Positions 1 to 6,586 of a stretch of 6,686 nucleotides of DNA are shown here, piece by piece. A model generated the notes under the pieces. The model worked only from the letters and a program-made list of their open reading frames with translations. It ran no database searches and was not told where the DNA came from. A program made the position numbers and the translations under genes. The stretch comes from a bacterium. Lineage in GTDB: Bacteria; Verrucomicrobiota; Verrucomicrobiia; Limisphaerales; J093. The stretch covers positions 1 through 6,686 of the forward strand of contig JAJXTA010000160.1 of assembly GCA_021784265.1 (NCBI GenBank). Reading direction: 5' to 3'. Each line of letters starts with the position of its first letter. Position 1 is the stretch's first letter.

Positions 1-483
1 GCGGAACTCGCGACCATGGAAAGCAGCTTTCAGGCGCGCGTGCATCGGCTGCTCACGCCGGAGCGTCGCCAGGCGTGGCTGACGCTTCGCCGGCTGGACC
101 TGATCCGGCTCGAGTTGGAGACGCTGGATTTTGACGCCGAGGCGGCGGCGCGGGAGGCTTATCTCTGTGTTAAGGAAGATGGCGTGCGGCTGGCCGAGGT
201 GGGGGAGGAGAACCATTACTTGGTGCAAGAAACCAGCGCCCTGATGGAGACGTTCCCGCCGGAATGGCGCCGAGGCCTGCTGAGCGCCTCCTGCCCAGGC
301 GTCCTGCCCCCCATGTGCCACCAAGGCGTTTTTCGGGTTTGCTTCCTGAAGGGGCGATCGGAACCGAGCCTGGAGGACCCCACCGTACGGGAACGCGTGG
401 ACGCCGACCTTCTCCGCCAGCACTTTGGCGAACTGGAGGCCAGGCACCTGCATTGGCATCTTCGCGTTGACCTCGCTGCATGA
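1..483 (+). CDS. PpiC/parvulin-related peptide maturation protein, C-terminal part (5' partial)
   Basis: The reading frame is open from base 1, and the first ATG is at 16-18 with no convincing ribosome binding site. I therefore read this as the last ~160 residues of a longer protein that starts left of the window. Numbered from that ATG (155 aa), residues 40-62 (AAREAYLCVKEDGVRLAEV) resemble the parvulin stretch where a helix is followed by '-DG--LAEVA'. Residues 88-118 (LLSASCPGVLPP, then FRVCFLKGRSEPSLED) resemble the closing 'pGelspP...g-hvv-v--R--psl-d' strand of PpiC-type peptidyl-prolyl isomerases. Residues 119-149 form a charged C-terminal helix ending in a Trp/His-rich segment. The Gly-Gly loop of active parvulins is not recognisable between residues 63 and 87, so a chaperone or substrate-holding role is more likely than catalysis. 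From memory, similar proteins sit beside C39-peptidase ABC exporters and HlyD genes in cyanobacteria and in other peptide maturation loci. Its stop overlaps the next start (ATGA, 480-483), which implies translational coupling with the exporter. Confidence 0.72.
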   Translation, partial: AELATMESSFQARVHRLLTPERRQAWLTLRRLDLIRLELETLDFDAEAAAREAYLCVKEDGVRLAEVGEENHYLVQETSALMETFPPEWRRGLLSASCPGVLPPMCHQGVFRVCFLKGRSEPSLEDPTVRERVDADLLRQHFGELEARHLHWHLRVDLAA

Positions 484-3400
484 CGCCCCGCTTCGAAGAA
501 GTCCTCCGGCGCGCGGCGCTCGTACGCTTCATTCCCGAAGACCAATTTCCCACCTTCCGCGACGCTTTCGAGGAAGTCCGCTATGACTTCGGGGAGGCGA
601 TGGTCCGGCAAGGCGAGGACGCCGATGCCTTCTTTGTGCTGGTTTCCGGCCGCGCGCGCGTGGTCAAAGAGACGGAGGAGGGCCAGGAACTGACTCTCCA
701 CCGTCTCGTGCCGGGAGACGAGGTCGGGGAAGCCCTGTTGACCCGCGGCCGCCGAACGGCCACCGTGCGGTGCAGCACGACCGTCGAAGCGCTCCGGCTT
801 GGGCAACGCGAGTTTGCCCGGTTGACGGCGGAGGTGCCCGCGCTCCGCGCGGCGATCGAGTCGATGCGGCGGTGGCGCACGCTGCACGGATTCCTGTACG
901 AGTTCAGCAACTTCGGTCGTTTGCCGGCGGCGGTCCTGAGGGCCCTGGTTGACCAGCTCGAGCCGGTGTCCTGTGGCCGGGGCCACCTCGTCGTAGCTGC
1001 TGGTGACCCGGGCGGACCGATGTACATCGTCCAGGCCGGGCGGCTGCGCGCATTCACGGGAACCCGAGCGAAGCCCTGCCACCTCGCTTTTTATCGCGAA
1101 GGCGATTTCTTTGGCGAGTTGTCCGTCCTGACCGGCGCACCGCGGGCCGCCACCGTCGAGGCGGTGACCGATTCACAGCTTCTGGCGTTGTCCCCCGCCG
1201 CGGTAAGCGGGCTGTGCCAACGGCATCCTGAATTTGGCCGGCTGCTCGAGGAACGGCGCGCCCAGTATGCCCGCGACGGGGGGAGCCGACTCCCGTTGGA
1301 CTTTGCGCGGGAGTTGCTGCCTGCCGACACCGCCGTCGCGGATAAGACCGCTCAGGCCGAAGACCTTAGCGACCAGGGTGAGGCGTTGACGGGGCTCGAG
1401 GGTCGCGACGCCCGGCGGCGTAGGCGGATCAAGCGGTTTCCGCTCGTCTGGCAGGTGGATCAAATGGATTGCGGGGCCGCCAGCCTGGCCATGATCTGCC
1501 GCCATTTCGGCCGCAAGGTCAGCTTGGCCCGTATCCGCCAACTCTGCCACACCGCCAACGATGGGACCAGCCTTAAGGCGATCTGCCACGCCGCCACCGA
1601 GCTGGGCTTGGCAGCGCGCGCGCTCAAAGTCTCGCTCCGGCATCTGGACCAAGTCCCGCTTCCGGCGATCGCCCATTGGGAAGGGGGGCACTGGCTGGTC
1701 TTGTTCGACGTGGAGGCCCAATGGGTCCGCGTGGCCGACCCGGCCCTGGGCAAACGCCGGCTGCCCCGCGCGACCTTCGAGCAGCGCTGGTCCGGCTATA
1801 TGGCCCTCTTCGATTACACGGTGGCCTTTGACCGCGCTCCGGAGGCGCGCCTGAGCCTGGACTGGCTCTGGCCGTTTGTGGCGCCGGTGCGGACCGTCTT
1901 GGTGCAGACCCTCGGCCTGGCGGCGATGGTCAGCGGGCTGCAGTTGCTCTTTCCCGTCTTGACCCAGCAGGTGGTGGACAACGTCATGGTGGACCACGAC
2001 CTCGGGCTGCTACGGCTGGTCTTGCTCGTCATGGGGGTGGCGCTGGTCTTCTTGGTCCTGGCGAACCTGACCCAGCAGTACCTGCTCAGTTACGTGACGG
2101 TGCGGCTGGACACCACCGTGTTGGACTTCCTCACCCGCCGCCTGCTCGCGCTGCCCATGTCGTACTTCAATCGGCGGCGCACCGGGGACATTCAGCGCCG
2201 CCTCGACGCCGCCCGGCACATTCGCCAGTTCCTGGTGCAAAAGGGGACGAGCGCGGTGTTGGCGGTGGTCCAACTTTTCGGCTGTCTAGCGCTCATGGGC
2301 GTGTTCAGCGCCCGGTTGCTGGGGGTCTTCCTGCTGGTGTTGCCCCTCTATGCGGGCCTGATGGTGTTCTCCCGCAAGGTGCTCCGCCCGCTCTTTGCCG
2401 ATATCGAGGAGAGCCAAGGCCGCTACTCCTCCCATCAGATCGACGCGATCCACGGGATCGAGGCGGTCAAGGCCGCGGCCGCCGAGCAGACCTTCCGCGA
2501 CACCATGCTCCGGGAATTCCTCGCCGTCTCCAGGCCAATGCTGCGCTCGACGTTCGTGATGATGTCCTATGAGAGCATGCTCCACGCCATCAACATCCTC
2601 TCGATGGCGCTCTTCCTCTTCGTCGGGGCGGAGATGGTCATGGCCCACCAGCTAACCATTGGCGCCTTTGTCGCCTTCAGCAGCCTGATGGCGATGGCCT
2701 CGGCGGCGATTCTCCACACCCTCGGGATCTGGGACGAGGTGCAACTGGTCACAGTCCTCCTGAACCGGCTCAACGACCTGTTCGAGCAGGACCCGGAGCA
2801 GGGCCAGGATCGTTCGCGCCTGACCCCCGTCCGCTCGTTGGAAGGGCACCTCGAGCTGCGGCGCGTCGGCTTTCGGTACGGCGGGCCGGAGTCGCCGGAG
2901 ATCCTGCAGAACCTAACACTCCGCATCCCGGCGGGCCAAAAGGTCGCCATCGTCGGCCGCAGCGGCTGCGGCAAAACCACCTTGATCAAACTGCTGGCCG
3001 GGCTGCTCGAACCTACCACCGGTGCCATCTACTACGACCACTTGGACCTGAAATCGCTCAACTACCGCGACCTGCGCCGGAAGATCGGCATCGTGCTCCA
3101 GGAAAACCATATCTTCGACGACACCGTCTTGAACAACATCGCCCTCGGGGAGGCGGAGCCGGACTTCGACCGGGCGTTGTGGGCGGCGCACCTGGCCAAT
3201 GCCCATGAGTTTGTGAACCGCCTGCCCTTGGGTTACGGCACGCGGATCGGCGAGGCGGGCTTGGGTCTCAGCGGCGGCCAAAAACAGCGCATCGCCATCG
3301 CCCGCGCCCTCTACAACGACCCGTCGGTGCTGATCTTCGACGAAGCCACCAGCGCCCTGGATACCGAGTCGGAACGGGCCATCCAAACCAATCTGGCCCA

Positions 3401-3575
3401 GTTGCTCGCCGGGCGTACCAGCCTGGTCATCGCCCACCGCCTCAGCACCATCCGGGACGCCGACGTCATCGTGGTGCTCGAGCAAGGCCGGATCGCCGAA
3501 AGCGGCAACCACGAGGAGCTGATGGCCAAGCGCGGACTCTACTTCTACCTCTCCAGCCAGCAACTCGGCATTTGA
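480..3575 (+). CDS. Peptidase-containing ABC exporter (C39) with two N-terminal cyclic-nucleotide-binding-like domains
   Basis: This is a 1031-residue inner-membrane exporter that should cut a double-glycine leader in the cytoplasm and pump out the mature peptide. Domains in order: cNMP-binding-like domain 1 (about 5-125, cassette GEALLTRGRRTATV at 83-96); domain 2 (about 140-260, classical phosphate-binding cassette FFGELSVLTGAPRAATV at 210-226 with Glu213 and Arg222); a charged linker (260-318); and a C39 peptidase (about 320-445) with Gln325, Cys331 in QMDCGAA, His404 in GGHWLVL and Asp420 in VADPA. A six-helix membrane domain follows (about 460-765), then the ATPase (about 788-1031). The ATPase has Walker A GRSGCGKTT (826-834), Q-loop Gln874, signature LSGGQ (930-934), Walker B LIFDE (951-955), D-loop SALD and H-loop His986. 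All catalytic residues are present, so it looks functional. The architecture resembles HetC-like cyanobacterial exporters, but I do not assign that name. The start overlaps the upstream stop and has no clear Shine-Dalgarno sequence, so translation is probably coupled. The cNMP domains suggest gating by cAMP or a related ligand (inference). Confidence 0.95.
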   Translation: MTPRFEEVLRRAALVRFIPEDQFPTFRDAFEEVRYDFGEAMVRQGEDADAFFVLVSGRARVVKETEEGQELTLHRLVPGDEVGEALLTRGRRTATVRCSTTVEALRLGQREFARLTAEVPALRAAIESMRRWRTLHGFLYEFSNFGRLPAAVLRALVDQLEPVSCGRGHLVVAAGDPGGPMYIVQAGRLRAFTGTRAKPCHLAFYREGDFFGELSVLTGAPRAATVEAVTDSQLLALSPAAVSGLCQRHPEFGRLLEERRAQYARDGGSRLPLDFARELLPADTAVADKTAQAEDLSDQGEALTGLEGRDARRRRRIKRFPLVWQVDQMDCGAASLAMICRHFGRKVSLARIRQLCHTANDGTSLKAICHAATELGLAARALKVSLRHLDQVPLPAIAHWEGGHWLVLFDVEAQWVRVADPALGKRRLPRATFEQRWSGYMALFDYTVAFDRAPEARLSLDWLWPFVAPVRTVLVQTLGLAAMVSGLQLLFPVLTQQVVDNVMVDHDLGLLRLVLLVMGVALVFLVLANLTQQYLLSYVTVRLDTTVLDFLTRRLLALPMSYFNRRRTGDIQRRLDAARHIRQFLVQKGTSAVLAVVQLFGCLALMGVFSARLLGVFLLVLPLYAGLMVFSRKVLRPLFADIEESQGRYSSHQIDAIHGIEAVKAAAAEQTFRDTMLREFLAVSRPMLRSTFVMMSYESMLHAINILSMALFLFVGAEMVMAHQLTIGAFVAFSSLMAMASAAILHTLGIWDEVQLVTVLLNRLNDLFEQDPEQGQDRSRLTPVRSLEGHLELRRVGFRYGGPESPEILQNLTLRIPAGQKVAIVGRSGCGKTTLIKLLAGLLEPTTGAIYYDHLDLKSLNYRDLRRKIGIVLQENHIFDDTVLNNIALGEAEPDFDRALWAAHLANAHEFVNRLPLGYGTRIGEAGLGLSGGQKQRIAIARALYNDPSVLIFDEATSALDTESERAIQTNLAQLLAGRTSLVIAHRLSTIRDADVIVVLEQGRIAESGNHEELMAKRGLYFYLSSQQLGI

Positions 3576-3576
3576 A

Positions 3577-4755
3577 ATGGCAACCACCCCTGTTCACCCG
3601 GAACCGAGCGAGCCCGACCCCGCCCTGCTGCCGCTGGACCCGCCGGGCCGGGCCGCCCGCTGGACCGCCTGGCTGCTGCTGGCGATCGCGGTCGCCGCGG
3701 TCGCCTTTGTCGGTCTGGTCAAACTGCCGGAAGTCATCTCCGCCTCCTTCGTGTTGGAATCGGCCCAGGGGGAGGACCCGGTCCAGGCCCCGCTGGCCGG
3801 AGAGCTGGCAGCCGTGCGCGCGAGCGAAGGCCAGCAAGTCAAGGCCGGCGAGGAATTGTTCACGCTGCGCTCCGATGACATCCGCAACTGGCAGGCGCGC
3901 CTGCGTCAGCTTCAAGCGGATCAACGGGCGCTGACGGAGCGGGTCGCCAAACGGGACGAGGCCCACGCGGCCCAACTGGCGATCAAGGACGCGGAGCTGG
4001 TCCAGGCGGACCGGGAGGCCAGCTTCCGCCAGCGCTATCTCGACACGACCAAGGACTTCGTGCGCCGCGCCCAGAACCTGGCGACCGCCGGTCTGCTCTC
4101 CGAGGTGGAGCTGATGCGCCATCGGTTGGAGGTCGCCCAGGCGGAGAAGGACTTGGTCCTGGGCGAAAAGGCCCGCCAACAGGTCCTCTTGCAGCGACAA
4201 CAGTTGGTTACGCTGCGCGCCCAAGAACGCACCGAGGAAAGAGCGGAGGACCGCAAGCTCGTAGTCCAACTCGAGACGCTCACCCGCCAGTTGGAGAACT
4301 GTAGCGGTGATCTGAAGTCCGTCCGGGCGCCCTACGACGCCATCGTGGTCGCCGTCCGGCAGCGGAATCCTGGGAGCATGGTCACGGTGGGGGCGGAGTT
4401 GTGCCAGCTTGCCCGGCGGGACGCGCGTCTGCGGGCGCGGCTCACGCTGTCCGAAAGCTCGGTTCCGCGCCTACGTCCCGGCCTGCGCCTGCGCCTGCGC
4501 TTCGAGGCCTACCCTTACCAACGCTACGGCTCCGTTCCGGCGGTGGTGGAGCAGGTCAGTCCCGCGGCGGTCGTTGGCCCGAACGGCGCGGCCTTCCAGG
4601 CCCTTTGCACGTTGGACGCCGCCTCCACCCAGGCGTTGGTGCGCCCCAAAGCCGGCATGCGGGGCGAAGCGCGGGTGGTCGTTGGGCGACGGACCCTGTT
4701 GCGGAAGGCGCTAGAACCGCTGCTGATGCTGCGCGAACGAGCGGCCCGCGGCTGA
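3577..4755 (+). CDS. HlyD-family periplasmic adaptor (membrane fusion protein) of the peptide exporter
   Basis: This 392-residue protein would link the inner-membrane ABC exporter to an outer-membrane channel, which is not in the window. It has a Pro-rich cytoplasmic start (1-26) and one transmembrane helix (about 29-50, WLLLAIAVAAVAFVGLV). The first biotinyl-lipoyl half-motif is at 69-97 (VQAPLAGELAAV, then EGQQVKAGEELFTL). A long charged coiled-coil hairpin covers about 100-245, with a turn near 168-176 (LATAGLLSE). The second lipoyl half is at 249-279 (VRAPYDAIVV, then NPGSMVTVGAELCQLA), followed by a beta-barrel region (about 283-370). The gene starts one nucleotide after the exporter stop and lacks a clear Shine-Dalgarno sequence, so it is almost certainly co-translated with the exporter. 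Its length and domain order suit adaptors of type I secretion and peptidase-containing transporters. A run of three CCTGCG hexamers (4482-4499) encodes the alternating Leu-Arg strand LRLRLR in the barrel region. Confidence 0.92.
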   Translation: MATTPVHPEPSEPDPALLPLDPPGRAARWTAWLLLAIAVAAVAFVGLVKLPEVISASFVLESAQGEDPVQAPLAGELAAVRASEGQQVKAGEELFTLRSDDIRNWQARLRQLQADQRALTERVAKRDEAHAAQLAIKDAELVQADREASFRQRYLDTTKDFVRRAQNLATAGLLSEVELMRHRLEVAQAEKDLVLGEKARQQVLLQRQQLVTLRAQERTEERAEDRKLVVQLETLTRQLENCSGDLKSVRAPYDAIVVAVRQRNPGSMVTVGAELCQLARRDARLRARLTLSESSVPRLRPGLRLRLRFEAYPYQRYGSVPAVVEQVSPAAVVGPNGAAFQALCTLDAASTQALVRPKAGMRGEARVVVGRRTLLRKALEPLLMLRERAARG

Positions 4756-4808
4756 GGGCGGGGTACCGCCAAGGCCCGCCTGGCCTGTGCCCGGGCCCGC
4801 CGAGCCGC
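4756..4808. terminator. Convergent intergenic gap with GC-rich inverted repeats (possible bidirectional terminator)
   Basis: The 53 nt between the stop of the HlyD gene and the stop of the opposing radical SAM gene hold two inverted repeats. GGCGG (4757-4761) pairs with CCGCC (4766-4770) over a 4-nt loop, and GGCCCG (4773-4778) pairs with CGGGCC (4792-4797) over a 13-nt loop. The position between convergent genes fits a shared terminator. No T-run follows either stem on either strand, and such pairing arises easily in GC-rich DNA, so this is tentative. Confidence 0.3.
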
Positions 4809-6299
4809 TCAGGGGAGCAGTCCGCCGAGGCGGCGGAAGACCGCCGGGTGCTCGGCCTTCAACCGCGCCAGATAGTACAGGTCAATGCGCACCTTTTCCT
4901 TAATGAACCGGCACGCCGATTCCTCGCAGGGGGTAAGGTGGCCGGTCCGGTCGTAACTCATGGCATAACAGCCCCCGCCGCAGGCGAGCTTCGCAAAACA
5001 CCCTCGGCAGCGGAGGTGATCGAGGCGCCATTGGCCCGTGCGAAGGATCCACTGTTCGAACCGGGCCCACTTGTCCGGATCGAAGCCGCGCCGCACATCC
5101 CCGAGCTCGAATTGGGCATGGCCGACCAGCGACTCGCACGGAAAAAGCCGGCCATCGGCGGCCACACCAACCTTGAGGTCGGCCAGCCCGCAGGCCAGCG
5201 TTCGGTGACATCCCTCGTCCGGATCGAGGACCTCCCCGTAATCGCTGACCAGAGTCTGGCGATCAACGTGGGTAGGGCGGTGAGGATCGCGCAAGTGGTC
5301 CAGGTAATAGTCGGTATAGGCCAGGTAATTCCGGCGCCACAGGGCGAACTCCCGCTGTAAGTCCGCCGGTGGGCCGGGCGCGCCGTAAACGTGGGGAATC
5401 CAATCCTTGAGTTCAAACCGATCGATCCCCTCGCGGATCAAGCCTTCGGCGGCGGCGATGTACTCGTAGGGTGGGGGGATGACGCACGTCACCGAGTACG
5501 GCAACCCCTCCTCCTTGAGTCGCCGGACATGGTCCCGGACCAACGCGAAGGAGCCGCGCCCGCTCCGCGCGAAGGGGCGGTTGGCATCATGCGCCGCCCT
5601 GCGAGCGTCGAGGCTGACCACGATGGTGCAGAGATCAGGCCGTTCCGCCAAAACCCGGAAGACCCGGCGATTATAGATGGTGCCGTTGGTTGAGAGGATC
5701 AGGCGCACCTCGGCACCCTGAGGCTGGTGATTGAGGTCTTGGAGGCCGCGGGCAATGCCAAGGACCGCCTCCGGCGCCAAGAGCGGTTCGCCGCCGAACA
5801 GGGTCACATGTACCCGGCGATGTCCCGCGCCCTGGATACTCCGTTTGACCAACGCCACAACCTCCCGCGCCGTGGCGGGGGACATCAGCACCCGGCGGCG
5901 GCCAAAGGTGCCGCCCTGGTTGAAGCAGTAGCGGCAGGCCAGATTGCATGCTTGGGCCGTATAGACGTTAAAGGCCAGGGGTCTCTGGCGCCACCGGAAC
6001 CGCGTCTGGCGGGGCTCGGGTTCGAGGTCGGGATGCTCGCCACCCCGCAGACGCTCAAGCTCGCGCTCGAATCGCGCCGCCGGTGTGCGGGAGCGGGGGC
6101 GCCGAGGCGTCGCCGCCGTCCGAGTGCCGGTCCCACCACTCCTGAGCCGCTCCAGCGCATCCTGGGCCCACCCGGGCAGCGTATCGTAGAGGATCCCCTT
6201 GTGTCCGTTAAAGAGCAGTGGCTTGCCGTTGACTCGAAAGTACACGACCAACCCCGCTGGGTCCACGGCCAGCAGGCCACTGTCCGCAGGGAGCGTCAT
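4809..6299 (-). CDS. Radical SAM/SPASM RiPP maturase
   Basis: The protein has 496 residues. I place the start at the ATG at 6299-6297 because GAGGA (6311-6307) lies 7 nt upstream; an in-frame TTG at 6320 gives 503 residues but has no ribosome binding site. The radical SAM core has CNLACRYC with Cys118, Cys122 and Cys125 (CX3CX2C) for the [4Fe-4S]-SAM cluster, and GGEP at 169-172. The C-terminal SPASM region follows the known pattern: Cys370-X12-Gly-X4-Cys388, then Cys431-X2-Cys434-X5-Cys440-X3-Cys444-X13-Cys458, plus Cys463, enough for two auxiliary clusters. Residues 1-50 could form a small leader-recognition (RRE-like) domain; this is a guess from position. An Arg/Pro-rich linker (about 56-80) joins it to the core. 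SPASM enzymes commonly install thioether, C-C or related crosslinks on peptides. The short Cys-containing double-Gly peptide upstream on the same strand is the likely substrate. The exact chemistry cannot be read from the sequence. Confidence 0.93.
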   Translation of the reverse strand: MTLPADSGLLAVDPAGLVVYFRVNGKPLLFNGHKGILYDTLPGWAQDALERLRSGGTGTRTAATPRRPRSRTPAARFERELERLRGGEHPDLEPEPRQTRFRWRQRPLAFNVYTAQACNLACRYCFNQGGTFGRRRVLMSPATAREVVALVKRSIQGAGHRRVHVTLFGGEPLLAPEAVLGIARGLQDLNHQPQGAEVRLILSTNGTIYNRRVFRVLAERPDLCTIVVSLDARRAAHDANRPFARSGRGSFALVRDHVRRLKEEGLPYSVTCVIPPPYEYIAAAEGLIREGIDRFELKDWIPHVYGAPGPPADLQREFALWRRNYLAYTDYYLDHLRDPHRPTHVDRQTLVSDYGEVLDPDEGCHRTLACGLADLKVGVAADGRLFPCESLVGHAQFELGDVRRGFDPDKWARFEQWILRTGQWRLDHLRCRGCFAKLACGGGCYAMSYDRTGHLTPCEESACRFIKEKVRIDLYYLARLKAEHPAVFRRLGGLLP

Positions 6300-6586
6300 C
6301 TGCCTGTCCTCGGCGCTCAAATGAGGCGTTGGGAGGCCGCACGTGGCTCGCGCGGCCAGTCCCGGTGAGGCCCGCGGGCCCGTTCCATAAACGGCGGGGG
6401 TTTCGTACCCTCAGCCACTCGCCGCGACCTCACTGGGCTTCGCCTCCTGCCGAGCCCCCGGGAGGCCGCCGAAGCGCCGCGCCCCATCGCCCGCGTAAGC
6501 GGAGACGACACGCGCCCGGCCAGAGGGAGGAAAGCTGGCTCGCTCCCGCCGCTTGGCCTGCGCTTCCCGGAGGCTCAGGACGATCT
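6300..6586. other. Spacer between precursor gene and radical SAM gene
   Basis: This 287-nt, very GC-rich stretch contains no gene I can support. On the minus strand, two frames stay open (a 76-codon frame from GTG at 6641 and a 64-codon frame from GTG at 6511), but their Arg/Ala/Gly/Pro-rich products look like chance translation. An interrupted inverted repeat lies at 6438-6474: GCCTCC (6442-6447) pairs with GGAGGC (6461-6466), flanked by CTTC and GAAG. A perfect 12-nt palindrome, GGCCCGCGGGCC, lies at 6369-6380. These could form structure in a shared precursor/maturase transcript, for example partial termination that makes precursor in excess of enzyme. No T-run or clear promoter is visible. 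Confidence 0.35.
6307..6311 (-). promoter_or_regulatory. Ribosome binding site of the radical SAM gene
   Basis: On the minus strand, GAGGA ends 7 nt before the ATG at 6299. It supports that ATG over the TTG at 6320, which would place this motif inside the coding region. The two complete genes on the plus strand lack such a motif and appear to rely on coupling instead. Confidence 0.6.

Noticed and set aside
216..1082. A 288-codon minus-strand frame opposite the PpiC-like gene and the exporter N-terminus.
   Set aside because: It is a shadow of two well-supported genes on the other strand and shows no motif.
3466..4269. A 267-codon minus-strand frame opposite the exporter end and the HlyD gene.
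   Set aside because: The Gln/Leu-rich product mirrors the coiled coil of HlyD read in reverse; it contains no independent motif.
4482..4499. Three tandem CCTGCG hexamers.
   Set aside because: They encode the alternating LRLRLR strand of the HlyD barrel. The repeat is explained by coding and is too short to be a repeat element.
4401..5360. A 319-codon plus-strand frame running from inside the HlyD gene across the radical SAM gene.
   Set aside because: It crosses the convergent gap and lies antisense to a gene with strong motifs. Its translation shows no domain, so it is a shadow frame.
6340..6345. CACGTG palindrome in the spacer as a possible operator.
   Set aside because: A 6-nt palindrome is expected by chance at this GC content, and no second copy or promoter accompanies it.
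5727..6368. A 213-codon plus-strand frame antisense to the 5' part of the radical SAM gene.
   Set aside because: It has no recognisable motif and is composed of the reverse reading of the maturase; stops are rare in GC-rich antisense frames.
6317..6511. A 64-codon minus-strand frame (GTG start) in the spacer.
   Set aside because: Its composition is Arg/Pro/Ser-rich and low in complexity, with no recognisable motif and no ribosome binding site. It looks like an open frame arising from high GC.
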